Below, one piece after another: positions 51,727-64,000 of a DNA stretch of 64,000 nucleotides (positions are counted from its first letter, which is position 1; every line of letters begins with the position of its first letter). The stretch covers positions 1,304,001 through 1,368,000 of the forward strand of contig OU612075.1 in the NCBI GenBank assembly GCA_914767715.1. Reading direction: 5' to 3'. The notes beneath the pieces are model-generated. The model did no database searches and had not been told where the DNA came from. It saw nothing but the letters and a program-made list of their open reading frames with translations. The stretch comes from Membranipora membranacea (Eukaryota > Bryozoa > Gymnolaemata > Cheilostomatida > Membraniporidae). Position numbers and translations under genes: made by a program.

Positions 51727-52403
51727 TGTAACAGTCAGCAAATAGCATACCATGACTGATAACTATGACTTATCACATAAACAAATCCTAAAGCTATCTC
51801 ATGCAAAACTTCCTATTATAGCATAGTGAAAGCTTTCTTCATTGTTCAATTGTACACTGCCTACATATACCATAATGATTTCACTCTTTGCCATGAGCTC
51901 CTCTGGCGCAGATCATCATCTAGCTATTAGCTCATGGCAGATTGTCACATACAAAACATTTAACCTTTACTTTAACTCAGCTGACGTAATGTACTGTGTG
52001 CTAATAAGGCTAATAAGGTAAATAATCCTTCCAACATACTTGATTTTATACGTCCTACAATTTGATGTATTGAAACATTCTCTATTTTGTATGTTATTGC
52101 AAAGCTATTTCTCTGCTTTATGATGTGCCTTTTACCACATAAATTTCACTGTACGTCAACTTACTTATCTTTCAACTGTTCTTTACAGTTATTACGAATC
52201 AACATGATCCTGTAAAACTACACCTATAATACACCACGCACTGTAAACGTTACATTATGGTATATGTAGGCAGTGTACAATTGAACAATGAAGAAAGCTT
52301 TCACTATGCTATAATAGGAAGTTTTGCATGAGATAGCTTTAGGATTTGTTTATGTGATAAGTCATAGTTATCAGTCATGGTATGCTATTTGCTGACTGTT
52401 ACA
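51727..52403. mobile_element. Non-autonomous DNA transposon with 151-bp terminal inverted repeats
   Basis: Arms 51727-51877 and 52253-52403 are inverted copies beginning TGTAACAGTCAGCAAATAGC. The 677-bp element is flanked by GTCAC on both sides (51722-51726 and 52404-52408). The matching site at about 39.77 kb lacks it. No transposase frame is inside. A 5-bp target duplication limits the likely superfamily, but I cannot assign it. Confidence 0.85.
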
Positions 52404-52693
52404 GTCACCCAATGAGCAAGTTAGTTGCACAAACTTATCGCCAAAATCAGGGTATACAATTAATGATCAGGTTGAAATAATTACCGTCTTACTAGTTAAA
52501 AACAATGACGTCAACAACCAGTGCATTAATTTCATACTCTGATTTTGACATCAGTTTATGCAAATCATTTGCCCATTGGAGCCTCAATTAGTTTTCTTTA
52601 GCTACACAGAACTCAAAGAGTACACATTTCCCTGAGTGGCAGCAGTATTTTAAGTATACTTGATCTAGGTATCACTTACTTGGTTCTTACATG

Positions 52694-52823
52694 TCATGAG
52701 ATTGACAGCGTTTCATCATATGATTCAGAATCTCTCTTTTCACACAAACTACAGACAACTCCCGATCTGAGGATCTCAATCCATCCATCTCTGGTCTGTG
52801 TGCTGATCACATCATTCATCAAG
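52694..52823 (-). pseudogene. Exon-like piece, duplicate of that at 40.5 kb
   Basis: Same segment in the second block with a few substitutions; the frame remains open to the same stop. Confidence 0.3.
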
Positions 52824-53246
52824 CTAGAAGTTACAAGAAATGAGCAACAGAATAGAGGAGAGGTCATGATAATTGGTCTTGTGCCATCTTTAGTCGAATC
52901 ATCATGATAACACATCCAAAGTTGGCAATAAGGCATAAGACATAACTGACTGACTTAATACAGTTTTAGGGTATCACCGAATGGTGGCTAGGTGTCCTCA
53001 TCATCTCACCAGTCTGAGTGTTGAGTCTGTGATGTAGCTGAGATAAAGGAAGGACTAGTAATATAAGCCACACACCTGTATAGAGATGGTATCTTGTCAG
53101 TAAAGTCTCTAGTACCAGAGTGTGTCTCTCAACTCTCAGGTGTGGAAGGTAACTTCCTGTTTGTGTAGTGTGATCAGAGAAGTATGTCACTGTAGGCGTC
53201 TAACTTCATTGCGCAGAAAAACCTGACAAAATTGGCAATTACGCAA

Positions 53247-53332
53247 TATGCTTATATCATAAACATATTAATATGTTTATATCATAAACATATTAATATG
53301 TTTATATCATAAACATATTAATATGTTTATGG
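53247..53332. repeat. 24-bp tandem repeat, three units
   Basis: TTATATCATAAACATATTAA units. The other block has about two at 41.04-41.09 kb. Confidence 0.7.
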
Positions 53333-53693
53333 TTTATATAATATAGTAGATGATTTGGGGTAGTTATCAACTCCAAATCAACACACCACAAAACAATGCA
53401 GAGACCACTTATCCAGCCTAGTACTAAAACATTACCAAGTGTGGAAAAAGAACTCTCTTTTATATCCAATGAACACAGTTTATATACCCTAGGGGATTAA
53501 AGCTCGTGATTTAGTGCTGACTTAATCTTAGCTAGCACCGTATGTTCAGCACATACGGTGGGAGCTTATATCAAGTTTAAAAGGTGGGTGAATCTTAGCT
53601 AGCAAAGGTCTCGACATATGAAACATGTTTGTAACATTTTTCCCTGCAGATGCTTTACTACACAAGGCTATTAGGTTCTCCAGAACACTGGTA

Positions 53694-53730
<37 letters not shown>

Positions 53731-54644
53731 ATGTAACTATGATTTCGCTAAGACAGGTTTCTAAATTAGATTTTCATCCCATAGTGTAGATCAAGGAATT
53801 ATTTACATCGATCATGCATACATGATGTTAACAGATTATTACTCATACATCCATATTATCTCCCCTCCCTCACAGACAGCAGACAACTCCAGATCTGAAG
53901 GTATTAATGTATATCTTGGTCCTGATCACATCATCAGTCAGCTATAAGTTAAAGTAGAGGGTCATGACATTCTACCTTGAGGTTACCCAAATTACAGAGA
54001 AATACAGCAGACTGGACAGGTGAGCCAATCGATTATAACATAACTACTAGACACTCCATCAAACTTTGGTGTTATTGATCCTTTGGTGTCATTGAGGTTG
54101 TAGAGTTGTCTGACACATGAACACTTTTGTAACAACTCTAACTGCAAAATAGAATGGTTGTTTGGTGGTATCAAGATTTTTGAGTTTACATGTTTTCGCG
54201 TGTGGTACTTGATTTTCTCATGTATAATTCGAATCACATCAGTCACGCCAACAGATTGATATGACTCGACTCATACACCAGCCAATCAGCTTCATTACTG
54301 CAACTAAAAAACATAAGTTCACCGCACCACAAGACAATCAAACTATTCGGTCTGATATACCTAACCAGATAACAACAATGAGGTGTCAGACAACTCCGAA
54401 TAAGCAGCCAACATCAAATACTGACAACAAATCAAGTACAGTATTTAAATGTTACAAGGAATGTTACAATGAAACCCCGGCTACTATCTAAGGGAAACAA
54501 AAGTATTACATTGTTGTAGGCTAATTTCTTAATCAAAAATTTGTGAACATATATATTTGATACCTGAAAATGGTGAGTATGTACAAAATATCAAAGTATA
54601 ACTTTATTTTCTCGCATGCTCATGACGTGATGTGGGCAGCTTAC

Positions 54645-54734
54645 CTGGTAACCATATACTGTTTACCCGCGGACAGCAGACTACTCCTGGTATGAGTCTA
54701 CTATCTTCTGTGTGCTGTTTACACCACAGCTCAA
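54645..54734 (-). pseudogene. Short exon-11-like piece, duplicate of that at 42.3 kb
   Basis: Counterpart of the 42287-42376 segment in the second large duplicate block, with the same length, splice signals and nearly the same frame. Confidence 0.4.
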
Positions 54735-57116
54735 CTAAAGTAATAATATATCATCAATAAAGTAAATAAGATGTTACAAGATACAACCTTCACCTTCATA
54801 CTGATACAGATGAAGTTATGGTTGGATCAGCAGCAGATTATCTTAGATAAGTTGCATATAAATGTTTGAAGCTCTCAAGGCAGCTTATCTTAACTAATTC
54901 AACTTTCAACAGTAAATGTTAAACCTCAGTAACAATTGAAACTTATGAAGGTTAGGCGTCACGGTTGCAGTTTACAAATCAACTTAGCTGATCAAGTTCA
55001 ATCATAGGTGAATGAAAATAATCAGCGGTTGTGGGACACTGTGGGAGAGGATACGGATATTATACTCAACCTCTTTACTCACTGTTTCAAACCAGTGTTC
55101 TCTTCTCACTGTCTCGGACTACAGTATAAGTGTAACCATCTACATAATATACATAATAGGTTATTTTTGTTGCTGCAATCAAGAGCGGAAGTGAATCTAT
55201 TTACTGCAACTCGTAGCATCATATTAGAAGATATCGTATGTAACATAAGTGAAGCCCTTTACAAAAGAGAGCTGCACTGTATCAATAGACACAAACATAG
55301 CAGGGGCGCTGAATTATAATTCACCATTTTACAACCTTTCCTAAAATATTCAGTATTATCTTCCAATTAAAATAAGTGAAAACTATTTTCGATTTGTTCA
55401 GTTTTCAAAAGGTTGTAAAATGGTGAATTATTATACAAAACACCTGTTAGGTTTTGTGACTTGGACTCATTTGCCTGCTGCGCCAAGATTCTGTTGTATT
55501 GAGACAGATATCAGACAAAAGAAGAGAAAAACTGGGCTACTGTTGAGTTTTCAGCCTCATCATCGAGAAGAATTTGGTGCCCTAAGCTTCTCAATTATTC
55601 AGCACTCATGAAGTCATGACTTTACATAATAAACTAACATAACAATACTCCCCGTTATACCCACCACAACATTCGTCACATCGCTAACATGTGTGACATT
55701 CTATACTTCCATCTACATACCTAGTACATCTTTGGGATGTCTTCAGCTGATCGTGAGCTTATTCCCTCCCTCTCCAGTATCACATGGGAGCTCACTCCAT
55801 ATCATTCACCATGTGACAATACCTGTTATACATATGAAATGGTCGGAAATAAATATGAGATCAGACAAAAAATTCAACAATGACCAAAGTAACTGACTGC
55901 CAAACAGCTTCAGCTAGTTTAGACAACTTTCCTCGTCATATGTTCAATTACTGAGCATCCTGATCCAGTTTATGTATTGAGAGTTAAGGAGTAAGGTCTT
56001 TTCATATATCTGACAATAGGCCTACCTGTTATAGTTCAGAAGTGGTCAGATATAAATATGAGATCAGACACAAATCATAAATCTAACATAAATACACCTC
56101 TACCAGACAACTTCAGTAAGTTGAGTCAGCTAGTCTTCTCAGTCATATATCTACTTGACCCGTAACAGTTGATTATCCTCATCCTGTCCGTGTGCTGAGA
56201 GATCGTATAACTAATAGTACTACTATCATAACTTAATATAATGGTGATATTCGCACTGTTTGCGTATTACAAAGAATGGAGTTGTGATCTCATTTACCTC
56301 AGACAGAGGGAAGCTATAATGTTCGTCTAGAATCGTATAACAGAGACCTGTATCGTCCACCAGTCTTTAGGCATCTGATCATCTCACACCACTTCTTACT
56401 ATCCTGTATCAATTCCTCAGCTTCAATCTGTCAATTTATGATAAAAATATTTTGTGGCTGCATAACGTCACAGTCTGACCAATATCCTATATATGGTCAG
56501 CTATCACATAGGGTGTAACCAGGGAGTAATGTGCTGTGAATCTGTATCATTATGGCAAAAGTCTTAAAAAATAAATATTTGCTGAATAGGTTCAGATAAT
56601 ATTATATAATTATATAAAGATATCGTTTTCACTTCCGCTACATCACTTCATTTATAAGTGAAAATCAAGTTCAATCTATACATCTTCAGAAAGCCTGTGG
56701 TGACGATTAATGTGTGTGTGTGTGCGTGTGTATACGTAGTAATGGCCTTTCATGTTCATCCCTAATACTTCATGTGTTATAATTAATAACCTTGTGTTCC
56801 TCTGCTGATATTCTGATAATCTCACAGACAGCTGTATCTGGTGATCTGATTCTCTTCAAGGTAAACCAAGGAGTAACTCCTTGGTTAAATATCTCCGTCA
56901 TCCAGCTTGTTCTTATAATAATAAACTGTAACAAATAACCGCACATAAAAACCTAGTCTGATATAAGCACAGGCAGCAGGTCACTGACAGTTGATTTGAT
57001 GAGTTGCAGCCTTGTGTGTGTGTGGTTTGTGTTTGGAGTGGTGAAGATGTCAAGCTGTGCATGAACCAAGTCATCGCAGCTGCGCAGCTTCTGTACCCGC
57101 CAAATGCGGTGCTCAG

Positions 57117-57181
57117 ATGAGTCACTTCTCTCTCATTGGTCAGAGTATTATATTCTGACCAATGAGAGAGAAGTGACTCAT
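57117..57181. repeat. 65-bp palindrome, second copy (one mismatch)
   Basis: Same element in the second block, again supplying the stop of the remnant's last exon. One arm base differs (AGAGTAT against AGAATAT). Confidence 0.9.
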
Positions 57182-57826
57182 TCCATTCTAGACTGGGGAT
57201 TATTCGTGTCTTCGTCGGCCATACAATCTGTAATGTGACAATAACAGTAGCTAACTATGATATTTTAGTCCGGCTCCATTTTATTAAAATTAGAGTGAGT
57301 TAATCCATATAACCTATAACAAATGTAATATTAATTAATCACTGCACTCAAAAAGTCAAAAGTGTACATGTAGAGGGGGTAGGCTAGTTCTTGATGCAAA
57401 AAAATTGATCCAGATCTTGAAAAATTTCTACTTGAAATAATGAGCCACGAAACCTTTGAATAAATTTTGTTAGATTACCTGACATAAGGTCTGATATCTA
57501 ACCACAGCAAGCAGCTATTCATCTGGACCCTGACTATCATCGGTACCTAAATATTTCAATGATAGGACAGCAGTACACTACTCACCTGGTAACCATTCTA
57601 GAGTAGTATCAGTATTACCATCAGGATATCTTGGATCTGTCAGAGATTGTGTATGTTCTCCAGCTCTTCTCGTATTAACTCCAGGTCTGAGGTATAACTT
57701 TCTCAGGTCTGTGAGAGTAGATATCATCTTAGGCATCTGAGCTATGTAAACTGCATTCAGACCAGGATTAGCTGCAAGGTAAGCCTGTGTTTGCTCTACT
57801 CCATATCCACTGACAGCCTCTCTTAC
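57178..57826 (-). pseudogene. Caspase paralog remnant: exons 11 and 12 only
   Basis: Exons 57826-57586 (end of p10, with YIAQMPKMISTLTDLRKLYL) and 57227-57178 match the last two exons of the caspase-only paralog almost base for base and have the same lengths (241 and 50 nt). Upstream, homology stops at about 57.85 kb, where sequence resembling 38.1 and 49.44 kb takes over. All p20 exons are therefore missing and no catalytic residue remains. This is a copy broken by the segmental duplication breakpoint. Confidence 0.8.
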
Positions 57827-58779
57827 CTTTGTGTAGAAAATAAACATTATATAACAGACTTCTCCAGTCAGCTTATATGTCACCATCTACAGGATATAGA
57901 TCAGATATATTATCATAACTTTTACTAGCCCAAAGCTAAATAAGAGTAATAGCAGTCGTCTCCCCAGTGATTCGGCCAGTATGCGTTGCGCTACAGCCTG
58001 ATATAGCGTGGAGCTACGGTGAGTAATAGAATATACTACTTTACAGCATAGATATAATTATTCACCTTCCATCAGCTGCACCTATATTTTATCATCTGAT
58101 ACTCATGAAACAAGACCGACTTCGTATATGCTGAGTCGAGGTAACTCTGAGAGGTCAAGAGGTCATCCCACCATGCTCTGTGAGGATCTTTTTTACTAGG
58201 ACAGCTGTTTATGTTTGAGAGAAGCAAAGTCAAAAGTGACTCAGTAGAATAATCTAAGAGAGTTTATACCTCACACTTACTGGTGAATAGCTCTGATATC
58301 AGGTGATCCAGTAGATATATATATTACATATAAATTCTTGGCTCTGATGTAGAATTATCACAATTTCGTAGACTTCCCTGATGGGTCCCATCTGCAAAAA
58401 ATGCCACCCTCAGCATAACATGGTGTGTGTTACATGTATCTCCTGAGTGATTCAAGATCAATAATAGTTGCATTGTGGGATTGATGTTAACACGCCATAT
58501 TGATCAATGTTGGTAATGCGGAAGAGAACATCCAATTGACATTCAGTCATTCTTTCATCTGTTGTTTTGTCCAATAGTCAGAATATGTCCGTTTTACCAA
58601 TATTTTTTGTAATTCTTCATTTGGCTATTTTTAATATAATTTCTGTTCTGTTTCAATGTGGCATAGCTTATATCGACAAGCCTTGTTTGTGGTAGAGGGA
58701 AGGGGTCTCATCTCCCACAAGGCTTGTTAGTATATGTTGATAGCTGATATGTGACATGTGCTTACGAACAATTTCATAG

Positions 58780-58860
58780 GCCTCAGTTAAGACCACAGCA
58801 GTCCTGTACCCTATTGGTGAATACTGTTTGATGTCCAGAATTTCTGACTGGGTTTTTTTA
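58780..58860 (-). pseudogene. Exon-like piece with IGYRTAVVLTEAYEI
   Basis: An open minus-strand frame reads DIKQYSPIGYRTAVVLTEAY. Related segments at 30.40-30.48 and 50.40-50.48 kb carry a Met start (MKLSYMDITQKSLI), and the 50.4 kb copy is frameshifted. The RTAVVLTE part is loosely like the RALVVT helix of caspase p10. Identity is not established. Confidence 0.25.
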
Positions 58861-60521
58861 ATTTCTATGTTTCTGTGAGCAATTTGCTGTGTGTTGTAGT
58901 TGACAGATTTAATGATGTATGAGACGAGCCAAATCAAGTCATCCCATACACCAGTAAATCAGTCAATAAACAGTAAAGCAATATAAGTAAAAGCACATGA
59001 TAACACAAGCAAATCACACAACTCAGAATGTCAGAGAACTCCAGATCAACACACAGCAAACAATACTGACAACTTATCCTGTCAAGTATGACATCATTAC
59101 TAAGAAGGCGAGGAAGCTCTCACTATCCACATAAAACATAGACTACAAAGATATATGTAAAAATCCAGTGATCCAAAGCTACTGTATATATATTCCTAGG
59201 ATTCAGTGAGGTAGCTATCCTCAATACTGTGAGATTATCATCACTGATTTAATCGTGATTTCAATAAGACATGTAGCTAAATATTATACAGTCTGCATTA
59301 TAGGAATCATTTGAATAGATCATACATGTTATCATGTTGACAAATTATTACCTGGATATCCGGTAATTCTCTTTCCCTAAAGATCCTAATCCATCTCAAG
59401 TTTGTGTTCTGTTCAAATCATCTGTCGGCTATAAATTATATGAGATAATCTACAAGCCAAGATAGAGGGTCATGACTTTCAATAGTGCGATGAACCAAGG
59501 AGTAAAAGACATGTCTTTAACTCCGTGGATGAACCAAGTTACACAAAAATGCAGTGAGTAAATTAATACATGCTCTGACTTCAGGTAAAAGATGAGTAGA
59601 GGGGGGAGCTCATCTGTAGTGTGGTATGGGCAAATGGCGAAGGCTGATTCACCACTTATTGGCTAGGATTGGGACCAATTCAGCTCCCTACAGCTCCCAC
59701 ACCTCTTATGTTTAGGCCTTGAGTATTGTAAGACATGTCCCACTTGAGACACTTTTGTGGTGTTGTGAGGTAGCAAAAGGAGCCAATGCCATGTCACTGA
59801 AGGCACAATTTGAAATACATTATACATTCCACTATAAATTAAGTCAATAGTTACTGTCAGAGAAAATACTACTTCTGACCTGGCATTGATTGAATCATTA
59901 GCTCTCTTCCACCCAACCAATCACAGACACAGCATTAATGAGAAACCAGTAGAACAATCAAGTAAGCATCAACTTAAGCTGTAACCAGAGGCCAGGGTAG
60001 TAAGCAAGAGTCATATTCATTATATAATAACCCTTGTAGAAAGTAAGCAGTTCCCCATTCGAGTGTGAAGGAGGACGGCAGTTACACCTACCAAAGATAT
60101 AAAAACAGCAGGTGCGATGTCTCCTGTGGCCAGAACAGCCCAATAAACACTGTTATCAAAATGTGGCACTCCATTTACTGAATTCCTAAGTGTTCAAAGG
60201 TGAGGCAGTCAAGATCAAGATAGAATCAGTTGAATAATTTGATTTTTACTCCTGATAATATCTAGAAATGAAATGAGTTGGCTCACTGCTATACAGTAAA
60301 CAACATGTGATTGGTCAAAATATGTAGTTACGTGCAACTATTGGCTTATGTTAGAAGATAGGAATGCTCAACATTTTACAACAATGAGCACACAACTTTG
60401 CTAATGATTTCATTTGTTGACGTGTTTCACAAGGCACAAAAATATATGGTGTCAAGCCAGCAATCTTATCATGACCACTCAACTAGCTTTCATAACAAGA
60501 ATGTATGCCAAGTTCATCCTT
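58861..60521. other. Decayed block sequence, no convincing gene
   Basis: 58.85-59.25 kb follows the same sequence as 0.48-0.95 kb. An exon-like piece near 59.35-59.43 kb resembles the decayed exon-11-like pieces. The remainder shows no gene. Confidence 0.4.
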
Positions 60522-60722
60522 AGTAGGAAGTGGCTCAATTTGGCGAGGCCTTCAGCATGAAAGTGTTGAGGTAAAGGTCAAGAGTTCGAACTGCACTGGG
60601 GTCCATTGACTACTGGTGTCTAGATTATCCCCATGAGCTCCCTGACCTGTCTACAAACAAGGAGCAATCTGGCCTAGATATTGTAGCCTGCCCTAAAGGC
60701 AACCAATATTTTGCGAGTCTGA
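60522..60722 (+). mobile_element. tRNA-derived SINE, copy 2 (older)
   Basis: Diverged copy of the 6.5 kb element: GTAGGAAGTGGCTCAATTTG head, GAGTTCGAACTGC near the B box, then GTCCATTGACTACTGG and CTGACCTGTCTACAAAC in the body. The A box has decayed. Confidence 0.65.
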
Positions 60723-61688
60723 CATTCTAGATTGATACATGCTCGATAATATTCTCTGCTGTACTTTGCTTATTATCGGCAACTTTAAACTTATCTTCTC
60801 CACGATTCCAGCGGTGACTTGCTCATCAGACCTTACTTCTCAATCTTTGTTGCATGTTAGATATTAGTTTATTTAGAATTTACTGAAATTACATTAGATA
60901 CATAAATTAGCTGATTATATGTTTAACTACCAGTATCAACGACAAAACATTCATCAAATAATAAGTAATGCGACGAGTGCAACAGAATTTACAACTAACA
61001 AATCAGTGCACTAAATATTACAGGATAAGACAATCATTATCAATGTTTGAACGACGGTTGTGATATATTCAAATACTCAGAGTATTTGACCAAGACTAAA
61101 ATAAGCATTCACATGACAAGAAAACCAGCATATTTGAAAGAGAAATGCAACACATGCGATAACTATTTTACAATATATTTACAGATCATTGATACGATCT
61201 TATCTAATTGAAGAATAAAAGTAAAGGTCGAGACACAGGGGGTCACAGATTGTCTCATCATGAAATATAAAACATGAATGTACTTACCAGAAGAATTTAA
61301 AAAAACATATTTTACTAATAAATATGAATATCAGAATTGTTATAGCTAATTGTGATGCTACAAGATAAGAACAGTTGTACACAAGGGATATGTTGCGATT
61401 GTAAACTGCTATCAAAATAAAATAATGAAGGAAAATCACAGCAAAAATATAGGAATATATCTTTGTTCATGAAAACTAAATATAATACCCATCACAGGGG
61501 AGAAGGTAAGAGTGAGAGACTGATATATAGCATGTGGCTTGATTTGAGATCACTGGAGGTGTGGATATCCACTGTGTAACATAAATGTTAATGTTTCAAA
61601 CCTCTTGCCTGTGTCATGAAGGAGGCCTCGTATCTATACGATGGCAGACATGTTGTGAGTTGAATACTAATCTGATAGTGATCACATG
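60723..61688. other. Intergenic AT-rich sequence
   Basis: Nothing recognisable; it lies downstream of the right-edge paralog's stop codon and should contain its 3'UTR. Confidence 0.4.
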
Positions 61689-64000
61689 TTATGGGCGGCT
61701 GCCTGCAGCAGCAGTAGCAGCAGTATCAGCAGTAGCAGCAGTATCAGCAGTAGCAGCAGTAGCAGCAGTTGCAGCAGTAGTAGCAGCAGTTGCAGCATCC
61801 CTCTTATTCACTTTCCATCTGATGTAATGATATGTTGTAGGTGGCTCTGCACTACCTCTAATCGACTCTGTTGAAATACCATCTACATAAGTAATAACAT
61901 CATTAATAACTTGAGAATCAATGCGGTAAGAACACAGTCCTGGTTTAATTGGTTAGTGATCCCTGCCAGATTTCCTCGCTCATCAATAAATCCCCCCTGC
62001 ACAAATTTATAATGAAGCCCAATACACATTATAATACAATAAATACAAACGAGCTAAGCTGTAGGTAGTAATGAAAATCTAGTCACGCGATAAGCTCAGA
62101 CCAGCCTAGAAAAGAGTGTCCAGAAAAACAGTGGTGTAGGATATCTGATATATTATAAGGCAGGGAAAAATGACAGCTTTTAGGGTGAAACAAAGTTGAG
62201 CCTAAAAGAAATGAGGTTGACTAGAGTCTTAGTGTTTGTCAGCACCACATTTGACCTGTAGCTTACCTGGTAACCATTCTAGAGTAGTATCTGTATTACC
62301 ATCAGGATATCTGGGATCTGTCAGAGATTGTGGATGTTCTCCAGCCTCTCTCATATTAACTCCAGGTCTGAGGTATAACTTTCTCATATCAGTCAGCGTC
62401 GATACAGTCTTTGGCATCTGAGGAACATTGTCAGTAACTGCTTCTCTTATCTGTGTAATATAGAGTGTGGTGTATTTATTAGTTTTTGTGGGCTCAATTC
62501 AATTTACGGAATTGAGGAAAAATTATAAAAGACTGAAGTGATCGACTTTTACTGACCAAACAGGTCTTAAGAAGTGATCAGTCCAGTCTATAATCAGAGA
62601 AGGGAGTGAAGAATACATGATGGACAGACTTCTAGAGACAACAGTAGATAAAATAGGTATTGTTTTTATTTCTGAGTGTGAAGGTATTTTATTGTGTCTC
62701 TCAGCATGAGTCAGAGAGCAAGGAGGATTGCGGGCAGTAACAGGTAACAGTACAAAATTAATAGTATGAGTTATCCTCTTATGAAAGTGAGTACACAACT
62801 CCAGAATGATCCTACAAAACTACAATATATTCAACAGGTATAGCAAAGGAACTGACAGACAACCTGTAATATTTATGTAGATTTAGGCATTCCTCATGTT
62901 CTGTTTGTAGCCTTGTTAAGATGCAACAAAAGATGGCAATGTGACAAGGCTATTATACATTTGTTTCGTTATTACAAATAAGGCCAGTCTGTCTGAAACA
63001 AATTTATACATATCAAATGCGACTCCAAGCTTACAATCTAAGTAAAAGCACACTAGACATTAGTATTTTATTACACTTGCCACTCTGCCAACCTTCAGTA
63101 TCAGTATTTTAAATGACATGCAATTATTGTGCACCTAATATAATAATATGCTTACCATTTCGGCCAAGGTGGCGACATCATATTTTCCAGCAAACTTGTA
63201 GAATGTTACGACAAGAGCTCTGATGAAAGGTGATCCTGTAGCAGCTGATCTCAGGGAAGCAAAAGCTGGAAAAAAGAGGACTGAGATAAACGGCAAGCTA
63301 TTGTTATGGAAGCTTTTGTTTGTAACTTAAAGTCTGACACTATCTCTTGTGGATTGTCTTAAACTAAAAAACATATAGGATGAGCGAGACCAAAAAGATT
63401 ATTCAAGATTGTTAATTTCATTATCAGCGCCTTACAAGTCTCAAGTTTTCAGCTAGAGTGCTATGTTGCTACTAATAGGCTTATCAAAGATTCAGACTTA
63501 AATCAGCTATGGTTGGTCAGTCGCTCTAAAACAAGTCATTCGTAGGATATTTTACATAAATCGCTCGGAATGTCACAGGTCACAGTTTTTTTTACACTTA
63601 CTATCAAAGCTAGATTGCATGATGAGTAAATCAGCTATGGATATCTTTTTGTTGAGACTGTCTAACTGGAATAACTCATCTGTGACCTCACTTCCTCTCC
63701 GGCGCACTTCTACTATTCTAGGTTCTGATGTTGTGATTGGTTGAGGTGCTGCTGCATTCTCTGGACTCGGCAGAGATTGATTTGCGGAATCTAACAGCAT
63801 CTCTCTGCGCCCTGAAATGACAAACAAATTAAATATTATAACATCCCTACACAAATATATATACTATAACTTAATACTTATTACAATTCACAACACAGAA
63901 GAAAATGTGAAGGGACAGGAGTCGTCTGTTCAATCTGAGTGGCTTGATACTGAATTGTTGGGTTATGTGCAGCGAAATTTCCTGGAAAAGATATCTAAAT
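61689..64000 (-). CDS. Roco-caspase-type paralog, partial at window edge (p10 and tail exons)
   Basis: Exons 63811-63602, 63265-63156, 62450-62267 and 61882-61689 match exons 9-12 of the fusion gene, with identical lengths for the first three (210, 110 and 184 nt). Introns between them are also near-identical by eye, so the copy is recent. The exon with the catalytic dyad would begin about 12 bases beyond the right edge, so activity and any LRR-Roc-COR part cannot be judged. The last exon is different: it keeps phase and YIRW (YHYIRWKVNKRD) but ends in an Ala/Thr tail coded by a trinucleotide-rich repeat, with stop TAA at 61691-61689. Confidence 0.8.
61700..61800 (-). repeat. Coding GCT/ACT repeat giving an Ala/Thr tail
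   Basis: An interrupted run of ACTGCTGCT-type units forms the end of the partial right-edge paralog's last exon, coding Ala/Thr with occasional Asp. On the plus strand it reads as GCAGTAGCA repeats. Confidence 0.75.

Larger units (their letters stand above)
48735..57853. repeat. Segmental duplication, copy 2
   Basis: Second copy of the 36.9-45.5 kb block. It alone holds the 677-bp transposon and ends at a breakpoint that removes all but two exons of the caspase paralog. Confidence 0.85.

Noticed and set aside
13180-64000. A CRISPR array or bacterial defence island
   Set aside because: No regular spacer-repeat array; the genes have spliceosomal introns and animal-type caspases.

Overview
This is an AT-rich animal-type nuclear sequence. 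It carries spliceosomal genes with GT-AG introns, true caspase domains rather than metacaspases, several kinds of truncated non-LTR retrotransposon, tRNA-derived SINEs and many fold-back elements. The architecture and very recent tandem duplications suggest an early-branching marine metazoan such as a sponge. That placement is inference; no species-diagnostic gene was seen.

The centrepiece is one complete gene on the minus strand (13180-23942). I assembled it by hand from 12 exons whose phases all agree, giving about 1309 residues. It joins leucine-rich repeats, a Roc GTPase, a COR domain and a caspase domain with catalytic His and Cys, followed by an Ala/Pro repeat tail. Relatives of its caspase half lie on the same strand: a caspase-only gene (44781-47870), a two-exon remnant (57178-57826), a gene cut by the window's right edge (61689-64000) and a lone last exon (5157-5344). 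Many shorter decayed exon-like pieces resemble the p10 exons.

Region by region: 1-13 kb is decayed duplicate blocks with a SINE, a LINE fragment and the lone last exon. 13-24 kb is the LRR-Roc-COR-caspase gene. 24-36 kb is mostly repeats and palindromes, with a two-exon fragment of mannose-6-phosphate isomerase and two diverged caspase-like exons. 36.9-45.5 kb and 48.7-57.9 kb are two near-identical copies of one block that differ by clean transposon insertions. 45.2-47.9 kb is the caspase-only paralog. 58-61.6 kb is repeats. 61.7-64 kb is the start (3' side) of a further paralog.

If the main gene is expressed as modelled, it is a GTPase-scaffolded protease: LRRs for ligand or partner binding, Roc-COR as a nucleotide-controlled dimeriser, and a caspase as output. 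That would be an NLR- or apoptosome-like logic held in one chain. This functional reading is inference.
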